Under the pieces are notes generated by a model. It did no database searches and was not told the origin of the DNA. It saw nothing but the letters and a program-made list of their open reading frames with translations. Source: Lachnospiraceae bacterium UBA1759 (GTDB lineage Bacteria; Bacillota; Clostridia; Lachnospirales; Lachnospiraceae). From it: a stretch of 61,649 nt of DNA. The position numbers were made by a program, and so were the translations under genes. Position 1 is the first letter of the stretch. Each line of letters starts with the position of its first letter. The stretch spans positions 11,527-73,175 of the forward strand of contig DCHF01000042.1 in NCBI GenBank assembly GCA_002315555.1, read 5' to 3'. Of this stretch, positions 26,709-35,764 are shown one piece after another.

Positions 26709-27931
26709 TTATTCCGCTTCGTAGATCTTACGCACCTCAACTCTGTTCCTGAAAATCGTGAGCAGACATGCAATAAGCGTCACAGCCGCACCCACGGTCA
26801 CGCACATCCGGTAATCCATGATCTCTCCCAGCGCACCCAGGATCAGCGTGAAAACAGCAGACATGATGGTAATGGTCACACTCTGATAGGCATAGATCCT
26901 GGAACGGATCCGATCCGGCAGATACCGCTGCACCGCCGCTTCCCGCATGTTGGCGCTGTTGATGCCCAGGAAACCGGTCACTGCCCGGTTCAACAGCATG
27001 AACGGGTACGGGATCCAGAGAAGGATCATGTCCATCGTCTCATAAAACATATAAACGCCAAAAGTAAATCCGAATTTCTTTTCCTTCGGCATTTCCGTGG
27101 TATAGCGTACGGTTCCGCCGATGCTCCGTCCCAGAAACTCCGCCACGGAAAACAGGGAATACATGGCCGCGGTGAGGCCGGGGATCGTCCGGAAGCCGGC
27201 AATGAGAAGCGGTGAATAGCCGGAAGCCACGCCGTTTGTAATGATCATGTAACTGAAGATGCTTCTGAGGCCCTTCTCCTGTTTCAGATACCGGACGGTT
27301 TCCGTCACATCCTCCCACCAGAGTTTAAAGGTATAAGATTCCGTCTCCTCCTTTTCTTCCGTGATGCGGATACAGTTTTCCGTAAGCGCGGCTGCAATGG
27401 AGAGTCCGGCCTGGAGCAAAAGGATCAGACCAACGCCCACCTTTTCAAATAACAGCGCGGCGACCGGCGTCATGGCAACGCGGATCACCGGATACAGCAT
27501 GGAAGAGACCGCATATCCCTTCTCCTCCATGCCCTCCGGGATCAGCTTCGGATAAATGCTGTCATAGGCCAGCTGGTCAAAAGCGCCCAGCGAGGCCAGG
27601 ATCAAAGAAAACACACCAGATAGCCGCTGTAAGTAAACTCATATTTCAACAAAAACAGCCCCGCAAGTGCGTACAGAATGCCATTGATCACATCGCCGCC
27701 CACCAGGAAAGGCTTACGCGGCAGTCGGTCCATCACAGGTGCCATGGCAAGCGGAATCAGAAATCCCGGCACCCACTGGATCGCCAGGATGAGCGCCGAT
27801 GCAAATGTACTTCCGGTTTCATCAAATACCAGAAATGACAATGCAAAGCCCGCAAAGATGGCACCTGCGGAGCCCATGGCGGTGGCTGCAGTCACCAATG
27901 TGAAATTACGTGTCCAAAGTGTTTTCTTCAT
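26709..27931 (-). pseudogene. MFS transporter broken by a 2-base duplication
   Basis: Two overlapping frames make one major-facilitator protein of about 410 residues. The first (27602-27931) begins MKKTLWTRNFTLVTAATAMG after a good GGGAGG site and carries the loop motif MDRLPRKPF; it ends YSGYLVCFL. The second (26709-27614) resumes as VFSLILASLGAFDQ and contains the remaining membrane segments. The junction is (AC)3 at 27611-27616 on the plus strand; one AC unit less would restore an unbroken frame reading GYLVFSLIL. I infer replication slippage, either a fixed inactivation or a reversible switch. The substrate is unknown. The neighbouring HTH regulator is also broken. Confidence 0.85.
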
Positions 27932-28000
27932 GTTCAGATACCTCCCATCGGAGCACGGTCGGCTCCGCAGGATAAGCATAGCACATCCGTTAAGTAAGAA

Positions 28001-28045
28001 AAAAGCCTGCATATTTGTGAAAATATTTCACGGATATGCAGGTTT
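28001..28045 (-). terminator. Terminator between the HTH regulator and the MFS gene
   Basis: A long stem: CCTGCATAT (28006-28014) pairs with ATATGCAGG (28034-28042), then a 2-base mismatch, then GTGAAA with TTTCAC around ATA. On the minus strand it is followed by CTTTTTT. It ends transcription of the regulator; its symmetry could also serve as an operator. Confidence 0.7.
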
Positions 28046-28139
28046 AGCTTTATTAATAATATATTTTCATGAAAACAGCTTCATGATCATTCCGTTTATT
28101 CAGCATCCCGCTGCAGTTTCCAGCCCCGCAGCTTTATAC

Positions 28140-29033
28140 TCATGCTCTTCCGGGAAATTCCTTCAGCAGCTCATACGCCGCCCGGTATTGCCTGGACATG
28201 GTATAAAACTCCAGCATCCAGGGGAGATGGAAGGCCGCAAAACCGACGGGGAGTGTCTTTCTGCATTCCGCAAACACCTCCGTCAGAAGTGCACCGTACG
28301 CCGGATTCTCGATGTAATGTACGTTCGTCAGTCGGAAACGGATCAAGCCGCACATCTGATCGAAAAGCTTCTGACTGACCGAGCATGCCCTCAATGTCCC
28401 GCTGCTCACTGCAGCAGTTTCCAAGGTACACGCGGCACAGCAGCATCAGGTGAACAAAACCCGATTCGCAGGCACCGTCGTAGGCAATGCGCAGCTGTTC
28501 CATCGCCCGGGCGGTATTCCGTCCCTCCGTATAAAGATCGATGCCCCGTAGCATTCTGAAATACGGACAGGGCCACAATTTCAGCGCACTCTCCGTCTCC
28601 CCCTGAAGCGACCTTTGAATGGCAAGCTGCCGCTCATCGAAAAAGATTTCCCAGGAAGCATCGGCCGGTCTGCCGTCCATGAGTCCGCGGATCAAGCCGC
28701 ATCAGAACCAAGCGGGCTTTCCGTCATCGCTTTTTCTTTTTCTTCAAATTCGAGACCAAGCGCCTTCATGCGTGAGGCATCGCCTGAAAAAATGGCCTCG
28801 TAACACGCCTCCGCATGGGCCGATGCTTCATTCAGAAACGCCTCGTCTGTGTTCCATGCCATCCCCAGTCTCTCAAACAAAAGCCGCACCACTTCAGAGG
28901 CCGCCTCCACTTTCCCCTGTTCGAGCCTTGAAAGATAGGACACCGCACAGATATCCCGGCACAGGCCCTCCTGACTCCAGTTCTTTTCAAGGCGCGCGCG
29001 ACGGATCATGGCGCCGGTAAGCCGCTCGTTCAT
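28140..29033 (-). pseudogene. HTH - TPR-like transcriptional regulator with two frameshifts
   Basis: Three consecutive frames give one protein of roughly 297 residues. The N-terminal part (28692-29033) is an XRE-type helix-turn-helix: MIRRARLEKNWSQEGLCRDI and YLSRLEQGK. It stops at 28692; the next frame continues LIRGLMDGRPADASW with helical TPR-like sequence, consistent with a one-base loss near 28694. That frame in turn is shifted at a tandem CTGACTGA (28371-28378 plus strand), a 4-base duplication, after which sequence such as FDQMCGLIRFRLTNVHYIENP continues to the stop at 28140. The layout resembles Rgg/PlcR-type regulators. The start at 29033 has GGAGG five bases upstream. Its gene is next to the broken MFS gene, which it probably controlled. 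Confidence 0.75.
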
Positions 29034-29126
29034 TGATTCCTCCAAAGTTTATTCTCTCAAATACTGCATCTGACCCGGAAAATCGATTCCCATGATTCTT
29101 GATTGGGATGCTTATGTATCATTTTG

Positions 29127-30190
29127 TCAGTCACTAAACACATCCTTTTCCATAGGACATAGTGTTTCCAGGACTTTATTTCGCAGGCACCAGTATGCTG
29201 CACGGTCTTTTGAGAGGCGGTCCGTCATTTCATAGTGATGCGCTTCTGCGTAAGCTTTGATCTCCCGTGATGAAACACGAACATGAAGCTGCTTTGCCGT
29301 TTCGCCGATAGCAAGCACCTCGCTTACCCAAGGTTCAAACATCAGATCGGAATTCGTTTCCAGCAGCGTAATTTCACTGGAGCCGGATAACATCTCCGAT
29401 TTCGCTTCATACAGTCCCATCAGACTTTCCTCTTCTGAAAGGAACCGATTCCCATGCTCTGCCAGATCATCAATCACTCTCTCAGCCTTAAGTGCCTCAT
29501 TGTCCGAATCATTGATACTGAATTCTGAACCATTGACCAGTATCACTCTGGCCCTGGTTTCTCTTCCCAAGCCATGGTCAATTCCCATTATGTTATAGCC
29601 TTGCTGCCATGCCTCCTGATAAAGCTCGGCAATTGTATCATAGTGATGGAAATCCGAATATTTCATTTTTTCCCGTTCGGAGGCATCGTAGAGCTCAACA
29701 AGCACCAGCTGTACCTGCTTTTCAGCAAGATCTTTGAAAAGATAATTCGTTGATTCCTCCGTGTTGTAAACGATGGATTCGCCGCGTTTTTTCCGGCAAT
29801 TGCATTGGCTGCCATGTCAAAGCATTCGGTTCCGATGACATAGTATATACCGGTATCCTGATAGAACCCTTTTCCGCTTGCATCCTCCAGCACACAGTCA
29901 ACACGAATCAGATCGCCGATCTCACAGAACTCTTTTTCGGAGCTCCGGACGTCATATCCTTCCATATTGGAGAATTCAGGAGAAAAAATCTCAGAGTTAT
30001 GAATCGTTCTTCTTGAAAGCTCTTGTGCCTGCAGTCTTTCAAGTCCAAGGATCTCCACCTTGCTGTTTGTTATACCGAGGTCCTGAAGATAGCGTTTGGC
30101 CGGGGCATCATAATTGCTGCAGGATGTCAATATGACGCCTGAAAGAAGCAACAGGAATGATAATAAACGTTTTGTCTTTGCAAATGTCAT
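29127..30190 (-). pseudogene. FKBP/trigger-factor-like lipoprotein with a 1-base frameshift
   Basis: A signal peptide with lipobox LTSC (Cys24) opens the frame at 30190, after GAGG. That frame runs to 29663; a second (29127-29705) continues the protein. The two join at six T on the plus strand (29787-29792): one more base would give GKKRGESIVYNTEES and one protein of about 354 residues. The central part (GDLIRVDCVLEDASGK, then YYVIGTE and GKKRGE) looks like an FKBP/trigger-factor isomerase fold and the C-terminus like trigger-factor arms, so I suggest an exported foldase; this is a weak family call. A homopolymer error in the assembly is a fair alternative. It is preceded by the protease remnant, 18 bases upstream. 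Confidence 0.65.
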
Positions 30191-30208
30191 TATGAGTTAC
30201 CTCATCAA

Positions 30209-30637
30209 TCAGTATGAACTCAAAGATAATGTTGCATTGATGTAACTAGCTTTCGAAAACAGCGAATAAGTCGGCGCTTTTGCTGTAGTGATACCAATGA
30301 CATATCCTGTTGTGGATGTATGTTTTACATATGCGACTCCCCCGCTATCTCCCGGTGATACAAAACTTCCTGAAGCAGAAATCAATTCAATAAAATAGCA
30401 GGTAGTATTATTGTATGTAATATAATCACTAAAATGAATACTTTGTATAGTACCGGAAGAAATATGCGTTGTTCCTCATGATTTGTACAAAATATTACCA
30501 ACTGCGTAATTTCCTAAACTACCAAATAGATAAAGATTAGGCGATGTGTACATAACAGCATTATCACATGTATTATTTGCTTTAAACTTCACAAAGCTCG
30601 CATCGCCCGGAAGCAAATTAGTTGCTAACTTTTTCAT
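30209..30637 (-). pseudogene. 5'-truncated S1-family serine protease with an in-frame TGA
   Basis: Not visible as one ORF because a TGA interrupts it at codon 54 (30476-30478). Read through, the 142-residue frame has the catalytic-Ser motif SPGDSGGVAYV (Ser98) followed by GYVIGITTAK, the strand after the oxyanion hole, and near the N-terminus GDASFVKF (Asp12), which fits the catalytic-Asp motif of streptogrisin-like proteases. YKS-stop-GTTHISSGTI matches the usual KSGxTTG-like segment, so the stop probably replaced Gly or Arg. The His-containing N-terminal half is absent; a short Shine-Dalgarno-like AAAGGG before ATG 30637 may be fortuitous. Base composition is clearly more AT-rich than the neighbours, suggesting transfer. 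The FKBP-like lipoprotein follows. Confidence 0.75.
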
Positions 30638-30714
30638 ATTATTACCCTTTCACGAGATCAAACACAAGACCATTCGTTCCTTTTCGAACCACGTACGAAT
30701 CCACCGGTTTTAAT

Positions 30715-30781
30715 CAAAAAATGGGACCTTCTTCTGCCGCTGCACCCTTTTGTGTTGCAACGAGCAGCCAAAGATCCCATT
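30715..30781 (-). terminator. Terminator of upp
   Basis: Minus strand: AATGGGA pairs with TCCCATT, CTT with AAG and GCTGC with GCAGC inside, then TTTTTT. The long imperfect stem starts about 10 bases after the upp stop. Between it and the protease remnant (30638-30714) I see only a short open stretch of some 20 codons without a start. Confidence 0.75.
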
Positions 30782-30792
30782 AATCGTTTTTC

Positions 30793-31449
30793 TTACTTCG
30801 TACCGAAGATTCTATCGCCGGCATCGCCCAGGCCCGGGCAGATGTAAGCTGCGGAGTTCAGTTCGCGGTCCACATGGCCAACGTATATCTGAACATCCGG
30901 ATGATCCTCGTGAAGGCGCTTGATGCCTTCCGGAGCAGCGATGATGCAGAGGAACTTGATGTTCTTGCCCCCGCGTTCCTTGATGAGATTCAATGCATCG
31001 GATGCGGAGCCGCCGGTTGCGAGCATCGGGTCCACAACGACGATGGTACGCTCTTCGATCGGGCTCGGAAGCTTGCAATAATACTCGTGCGGTTCATGGG
31101 TCTCTTCATCGCGGTACATACCGATGTGACCGATCTTTGCGGACGGTACTAAAGCGGTGATGCCGCCGACCATGCCAAGACCGGCACGGAGGATCGGAAC
31201 GATGGCGATCTTTCTGCCTGAGATCATCGGGCTCATGCAGGTTTCGATCGGGGTCTCTACTTCAACATCTTCGGTCGGGAGATCATGAAGGGCTTCAAAG
31301 CCGATCAGGATCGCGATCTCTTCAACAAGCTTACGGAATTCATTGGTTCCGGTGCTCTTATCTCTTAACATGGTGATCTTGTGCTGGATCAGCGGATGAT
31401 CCTGTACAAATACATTGTCATTCGGTCCGTATACATTTTCAATTGCCAT
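30793..31449 (-). CDS. upp: Uracil phosphoribosyltransferase
   Basis: Salvages uracil to UMP with PRPP. The 218-residue protein has the PRPP-binding loop VVVDPMLATGGSASDAL and the C-terminal uracil-binding YICPGLGDAGDRIFGTK; the length is slightly above the usual 208. It is monocistronic: strong promoter upstream and terminator downstream. Confidence 0.97.
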   Translation of the reverse strand: MAIENVYGPNDNVFVQDHPLIQHKITMLRDKSTGTNEFRKLVEEIAILIGFEALHDLPTEDVEVETPIETCMSPMISGRKIAIVPILRAGLGMVGGITALVPSAKIGHIGMYRDEETHEPHEYYCKLPSPIEERTIVVVDPMLATGGSASDALNLIKERGGKNIKFLCIIAAPEGIKRLHEDHPDVQIYVGHVDRELNSAAYICPGLGDAGDRIFGTK

Positions 31450-31480
31450 ATGGTTACGTCCTTTCGTATTTACTGCTCAT

Positions 31481-31509
31481 ATTTTAGAATGTTTCCGAAA
31501 GCGTGTCAA
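31481..31509 (-). promoter_or_regulatory. Promoter of upp
   Basis: Minus strand: TTGACA, 17 bases, TAAAAT, about 30 bases before the upp start; close to consensus. Confidence 0.78.
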
Positions 31510-31555
31510 TGGAAAACACAAAAAACAACTCCTGAAAAGATTTTCAAAAATGTGC

Positions 31556-31584
31556 TTGACTTTCCTCCCGGTCTTTGATATTAT
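31556..31584 (+). promoter_or_regulatory. Promoter of tRNA-Glu
   Basis: TTGACT, 17 bases, TATTAT, ending 23 bases before the tRNA 5' end. It is divergent from the upp promoter, 46 bases away. Confidence 0.75.
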
Positions 31585-31607
31585 TTCACTGTTGCTGATG
31601 CAAACGT

Positions 31608-31679
31608 GGCCCGTTGGTCAAGAGGCTAAGACGCCGCCCTCTCAAGGCGGAAACACGAGTTCGATTCTCGTACGAGCTA
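31608..31679 (+). tRNA. tRNA-Glu (anticodon CTC)
   Basis: A cloverleaf can be drawn: acceptor GGCCCGT / ACGAGCT, D arm GTC...GAC, anticodon stem CCGCC / GGCGG with loop CTCTCAA (anticodon CTC, reads GAG), T arm ACGAG / CTCGT with loop TTCGATT, discriminator A; CCA is not encoded. Oddities: the acceptor has a C-A mismatch (4-69) and a G-U first pair, whereas the rest pairs perfectly. It stands alone with its own promoter and terminator. Confidence 0.88.
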
Positions 31680-31686
31680 CTATCAA

Positions 31687-31717
31687 GAAAAACCGCACCG
31701 AAAGGTGCGGTTTTTTT
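31687..31717 (+). terminator. Terminator of tRNA-Glu, probably bidirectional
   Basis: ACCGCACC pairs with GGTGCGGT across a GAAA tetraloop, flanked by A-rich and T7 tails, so it can stop tRNA transcription on the plus strand and radA on the minus strand. Confidence 0.9.
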
Positions 31718-31760
31718 GTTTCTTTCTTTTTCCGGCAAAGCGCCGCAGGATCTCCGAGCC

Positions 31761-33290
31761 TCACTCAAACAGTTCGCTTTCCGAATCTTCTTCCTCCTCC
31801 GGATAAGCGCTCATATCAAAGGTCTTTCCGAATCCCGGACCGGCATTCGTACTTTCCGCACGCCTTTCCGTTCTTCCGCCCTTCTTCTTTGCGCCGAATT
31901 CCCCTGCCAGAAGCTTGATGGCTTCCCGTACATTGTTCACCGGTGCGCAGTACCGCACGAGTTTCTTATCGATGCCCTGCATGGACGCCGCCGGCAGGAT
32001 CACCCGCTCGTAACCGAGCTTGACCGCCTCCCGCACGCGGGATGATGCATTGGAAATACCGCGGACTTCACCGGTCAGACCAACTTCGCCGAACACGATG
32101 TCCTTCTCGCCGAGCGGAGCATCGTAATATCCGGACGCAAGCGCCATAATAACGGAAAGGTCCAGCGCCGGATCGGATACGCGCATGCCGCCGGTAATGT
32201 TGATATACACGTCGTACTCGCCGAGGTTAATGCCCGCGCGCTTTTCCATGACTGCGATGAGCAGGTTCACGCGGTTGTAATCGATGCCCGCGCTGGTCCT
32301 GCGCGGCAGTCCGAACTGCGTGCGTGCGACCAGAGCCTGGATCTCAAGAAGCATCGGCCGGGTGCCTTCCATGACCGCAGTGACTAAGGAGCCGCTGGCA
32401 TTCAACGGGCGTCCGGACAGCATGTACTCGGACGGGTCCGCGACTTCGCGCAGCCCCTGCTCCGTCATTTCAAAAATGCCGACCTCATTCGTCGCACCGA
32501 AACGGTTCTTCACCGCACGGATGATACGGTAGACTTCGGAACGGTCGCCTTCAAAGTACAGGACCGTATCCACCATATGCTCCAGTGTGCGCGGACCGGC
32601 GATGGAGCCTTCCCGCGTTACATGCCCCACCAGGAAGATCGTGATGCCGTCGCGCTTTGCGATCTGCATCAGCACATTGGTGCACTCACGCACCTGGGAC
32701 ACGGAGCCCGGCGCGGACGTGATGTCCTCGCGGAACATCGTCTGGACAGAGTCAATGATGACCACATCCGGCTTCTCCTCCGCGATCATCGCCTCAACGG
32801 CATCGAGGTCCGTCTCGGACGCCATGCGGATGTCGCCCTTGAACTCGCCCATACGGACCGCACGCATCTTGATCTGCTGCAGACTTTCCTCACCGGAAAT
32901 GTACAGAACCTTCTGCGGCAACGTGTCTTCATGCTTTTCCGTAATATACTTGGAGACCTGGAGAAGGATCGTGGACTTACCGATGCCCGGATCACCGCCC
33001 ACCAGGATCAGCGATCCCGGGACGATGCCCCCGCCCAGCACGCGGTCCAGCTCCCCCATGCCGGTCGGGATCCGCTTGGCCTGCTCCATCGACACGTCCC
33101 TTAAGGACATCGCCTTCCGGTCCTTAAATAAACGGTCCGATTTTGCCACTCCCGATGCTTTTTTATCACTTTTCTGTACCGGTTCCTCCACAAAGGTATT
33201 CCATTCACGGCATCCGGGACACTGTCCCATCCACTTTGCGGATTCAAATCCGCATTCCTTACAGAAAAATACGCTCGTTTTCTTCGGCAT
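31761..33290 (-). CDS. radA: DNA repair / recombination protein RadA
   Basis: Promotes branch migration in recombination and unwinds D-loops in transformation. Residues 10-27 form a zinc finger (CKEC...CPGC), then RecA-like ATPase with GGDPGIGKST, the RadA motif KNRFGATNE, and a C-terminal Lon-like domain. At 509 residues it is longer than the usual 450-460; the extra part is a basic then acidic tail (about 465-509). Its ATG overlaps the clpC stop by one base. Confidence 0.96.
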   Translation of the reverse strand: MPKKTSVFFCKECGFESAKWMGQCPGCREWNTFVEEPVQKSDKKASGVAKSDRLFKDRKAMSLRDVSMEQAKRIPTGMGELDRVLGGGIVPGSLILVGGDPGIGKSTILLQVSKYITEKHEDTLPQKVLYISGEESLQQIKMRAVRMGEFKGDIRMASETDLDAVEAMIAEEKPDVVIIDSVQTMFREDITSAPGSVSQVRECTNVLMQIAKRDGITIFLVGHVTREGSIAGPRTLEHMVDTVLYFEGDRSEVYRIIRAVKNRFGATNEVGIFEMTEQGLREVADPSEYMLSGRPLNASGSLVTAVMEGTRPMLLEIQALVARTQFGLPRRTSAGIDYNRVNLLIAVMEKRAGINLGEYDVYINITGGMRVSDPALDLSVIMALASGYYDAPLGEKDIVFGEVGLTGEVRGISNASSRVREAVKLGYERVILPAASMQGIDKKLVRYCAPVNNVREAIKLLAGEFGAKKKGGRTERRAESTNAGPGFGKTFDMSAYPEEEEDSESELFE

Positions 33291-35749
33291 TACGCTTTCT
33301 CCCGCTTCGTAAATGTCAGTTTATCGTTCTTCTTTCCGATGGTCACCGTATCCCCGCCGGCAAAGGTGCCGTCCAGGATCTTTCCGGCCAGCTCATCCTC
33401 GATCAGGTTCTGGATCGCGCGACGGAGCGGTCTTGCACCGTACTTCTGATCATATCCCTTCTCGATCAGGAAATCCTTGGCATTATCCGTAACCCTGATG
33501 GTCAGCGCCATCTGCTCTTCCGCACGCTTCCGGATGTTCTTCAGCATAATGTTGACGATGTCCTTCATATTGGTCTTATCCAGCGGATGGAAGACGATCG
33601 TTTCATCGATACGGTTTAAGAACTCCGGCTTGAAGGTATGACGGACCGCTTCCATCACGCGGTCCTTGATGACCTTGTAATCCGCATCCGGCGTCTTCTG
33701 TGTTCCAAAGCCGAGGCTCTTCGGCGTAGTGATGTTTTCCGCGCCGCAGTTTGAGGTCATGATGATGACCGTGTTCTTAAAGTCGATCTTGCGGCCCTGG
33801 GAATCGGTGATCTGACCGTCGTCCAAAACCTGCAAAAGAATGTTGAAAACGTCCGGATGGGCCTTTTCCACTTCATCGAACAGGATGACGGAGTACGGAT
33901 TCCGGCGGACCTTCTCGGAAAGCTGACCGCCCTCTTCAAATCCAACGTATCCGGGGGGCGAACCGATCATCTTGCTGACCGCGTGCTTCTCCATGTACTC
34001 GGACATATCGACACGGATGATCGCGCCTTCAGAGCCGAACATGGCCTCCGCAAGGGCTTTACTGAGTTCGGTCTTACCGACACCGGTCGGGCCCAGGAAC
34101 AGGAAGGAGCCGATGGGACGCTTGGGATCCTTTAAGCCCACACGGCCGCGCCGGATGGCCTTGGACACCGCCGTGACCGCCTCCTGCTGCCCGACGACGC
34201 GCTTGTGAAGCGTCTCCTCCAGATTCTTCAGCTTGGCAGCCTCGGTCTCACGGATGGACTTCACCGGAATCTTGGTCCAGTCGCTGACAACGTCCGCGAT
34301 CTCTTCCTCGGTGACCTCGGGACGGATCTCGTTCTGCTCATTCTCCCAGCGCTTGCGTACCTTTTCGATGCGGTCGCGCTTCTTATCCTGCTTTTTCTTG
34401 ATCTCTCCGGCCAGTTCATATTCCTGATTGAAGACCGCGGTCTCCTTTTCCGTTTCGAGCGCCTTGATCTCATCCTCCAGCTTGCGGATCTCCTTGGGCT
34501 GGACATAGGTGTTCAGGCGGATCTTGGAGGAGGCCTCGTCGATCAGGTCGATGGCCTTATCCGGCAGGAAACGGTCGGAAATATAACGGGTGGACAGCTT
34601 GACGGCGGCCTCGAGGGCATCGTCCGTGATGACCACGCGATGATGATCTTCATAAGCCTTTCGAAGGCCCTTCAGGATATCGATGGATTCCTCTGTGGTC
34701 GGTTCCTCCACCATGACCGGCTGGAAACGGCGTTCCAGGGCGGCATCCTTTTCAATGTGCTTACGATATTCGGAGATCGTCGTGGCGCCGATCAACTGGA
34801 TCTCGCCGCGTGCCAGGGAGGGCTTGATGATATTGGCCGCGTCCAGCGCACCTTCCGCACCGCCCGCACCGATGATCGTATGGATCTCATCGATGAAAAG
34901 GATGATGGACTTGTCGCGTGCCACCTCGGCGATCACGTTCTTGATACGTTCTTCAAATTCACCGCGGTACTTGGAGCCCGCCACCATGCCGGAGAGGTCC
35001 AGGGAGACCAGTCGCTTGTCCTTCATGATATCCGGAACGGAGCCCTCCGCAATGCGGATGGCCAGACCTTCGATGACGGCGGTCTTACCGACGCCGGGCT
35101 CACCGATCAGGCACGGATTGTTCTTTGTTCTTCTGGAAAGGATCTGGATGACGCGGGAGCTTTCGCGCTCTCTGCCGATGACCGGATCCAGCCGTCCCTC
35201 CGCCGCCATCTGTGTCAGATCACGGGAATACTGATCCAGGACCGGAGTCGCGGATCGCGGCGCATTCGCGCTCTTAGCGGCGTTTCCGGGTGCGCTCACG
35301 CTCTCCGCTGTATTTCCCTGAAGAAGGGAGATCAGGTCCACGTGAAGGCGCTCAAGGGAGAGCCCCATCGTGGTCAGAATGCGGCTTGCGGAACAGTTCG
35401 TATAACCCAGGATCGCGAGCAGGATATGCTCGGTGCCGATCAACTGGTACTTGTAAAGCTTGGCTTTTTCCAAAGAATCCGCCAGAACGCGATTGGACAT
35501 CGGGGTGTATTCAAAGCCCTTAAACTCGATGACGGAGTAATTGGACACCAGGTATTTCTTGATGAGTTCGTATACATCGTTTTCATTGACGCCGCTTGCG
35601 GAAAGCACTTCATATGCGAGGCCCGCTTCCGCGCGGACAAGCCCCAGTAAGATGTGCTCCGTGCCGACGGTGGGGCTTCCGAGCTCTTCCGCAGCTTTCT
35701 TTGCCAGCTGAAGCGCTTTTTCCGCCGTTTCGGTAAAACGACTTGCCAT
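33290..35749 (-). CDS. clpC: ATP-dependent Clp protease ATPase subunit ClpC
   Basis: An AAA+ unfoldase of 819 residues that feeds ClpP. N-terminal Clp_N repeats (about 1-145), first ATPase with GEPGVGKTA, a middle domain that holds a UVR-like segment (YELAGEIKKKQDKKR), and the second ATPase with GPTGVGKTE. The length and UVR segment mark ClpC rather than ClpA or ClpB. It follows mcsA-mcsB, the adaptor and arginine kinase that mark proteins for it. Confidence 0.95.
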   Translation of the reverse strand: MASRFTETAEKALQLAKKAAEELGSPTVGTEHILLGLVRAEAGLAYEVLSASGVNENDVYELIKKYLVSNYSVIEFKGFEYTPMSNRVLADSLEKAKLYKYQLIGTEHILLAILGYTNCSASRILTTMGLSLERLHVDLISLLQGNTAESVSAPGNAAKSANAPRSATPVLDQYSRDLTQMAAEGRLDPVIGRERESSRVIQILSRRTKNNPCLIGEPGVGKTAVIEGLAIRIAEGSVPDIMKDKRLVSLDLSGMVAGSKYRGEFEERIKNVIAEVARDKSIILFIDEIHTIIGAGGAEGALDAANIIKPSLARGEIQLIGATTISEYRKHIEKDAALERRFQPVMVEEPTTEESIDILKGLRKAYEDHHRVVITDDALEAAVKLSTRYISDRFLPDKAIDLIDEASSKIRLNTYVQPKEIRKLEDEIKALETEKETAVFNQEYELAGEIKKKQDKKRDRIEKVRKRWENEQNEIRPEVTEEEIADVVSDWTKIPVKSIRETEAAKLKNLEETLHKRVVGQQEAVTAVSKAIRRGRVGLKDPKRPIGSFLFLGPTGVGKTELSKALAEAMFGSEGAIIRVDMSEYMEKHAVSKMIGSPPGYVGFEEGGQLSEKVRRNPYSVILFDEVEKAHPDVFNILLQVLDDGQITDSQGRKIDFKNTVIIMTSNCGAENITTPKSLGFGTQKTPDADYKVIKDRVMEAVRHTFKPEFLNRIDETIVFHPLDKTNMKDIVNIMLKNIRKRAEEQMALTIRVTDNAKDFLIEKGYDQKYGARPLRRAIQNLIEDELAGKILDGTFAGGDTVTIGKKNDKLTFTKREKA

Positions 35750-35764
35750 TTATGTTACCTCCTG

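Noticed and set aside
30476..30478. TGA in the protease frame as selenocysteine
   Set aside because: No selenoprotein family fits, and the position corresponds to Gly or Arg in related proteases. A nonsense change is simpler.
26479..30792. Insertion sequence or prophage as source of the broken island
   Set aside because: I find no transposase, integrase, terminal inverted repeats or target duplications in it.
34205..35650. 481-codon open frame on the plus strand
   Set aside because: Antisense to clpC; composition (Asp/Leu/Gly runs) is what the complement of a coding strand yields.
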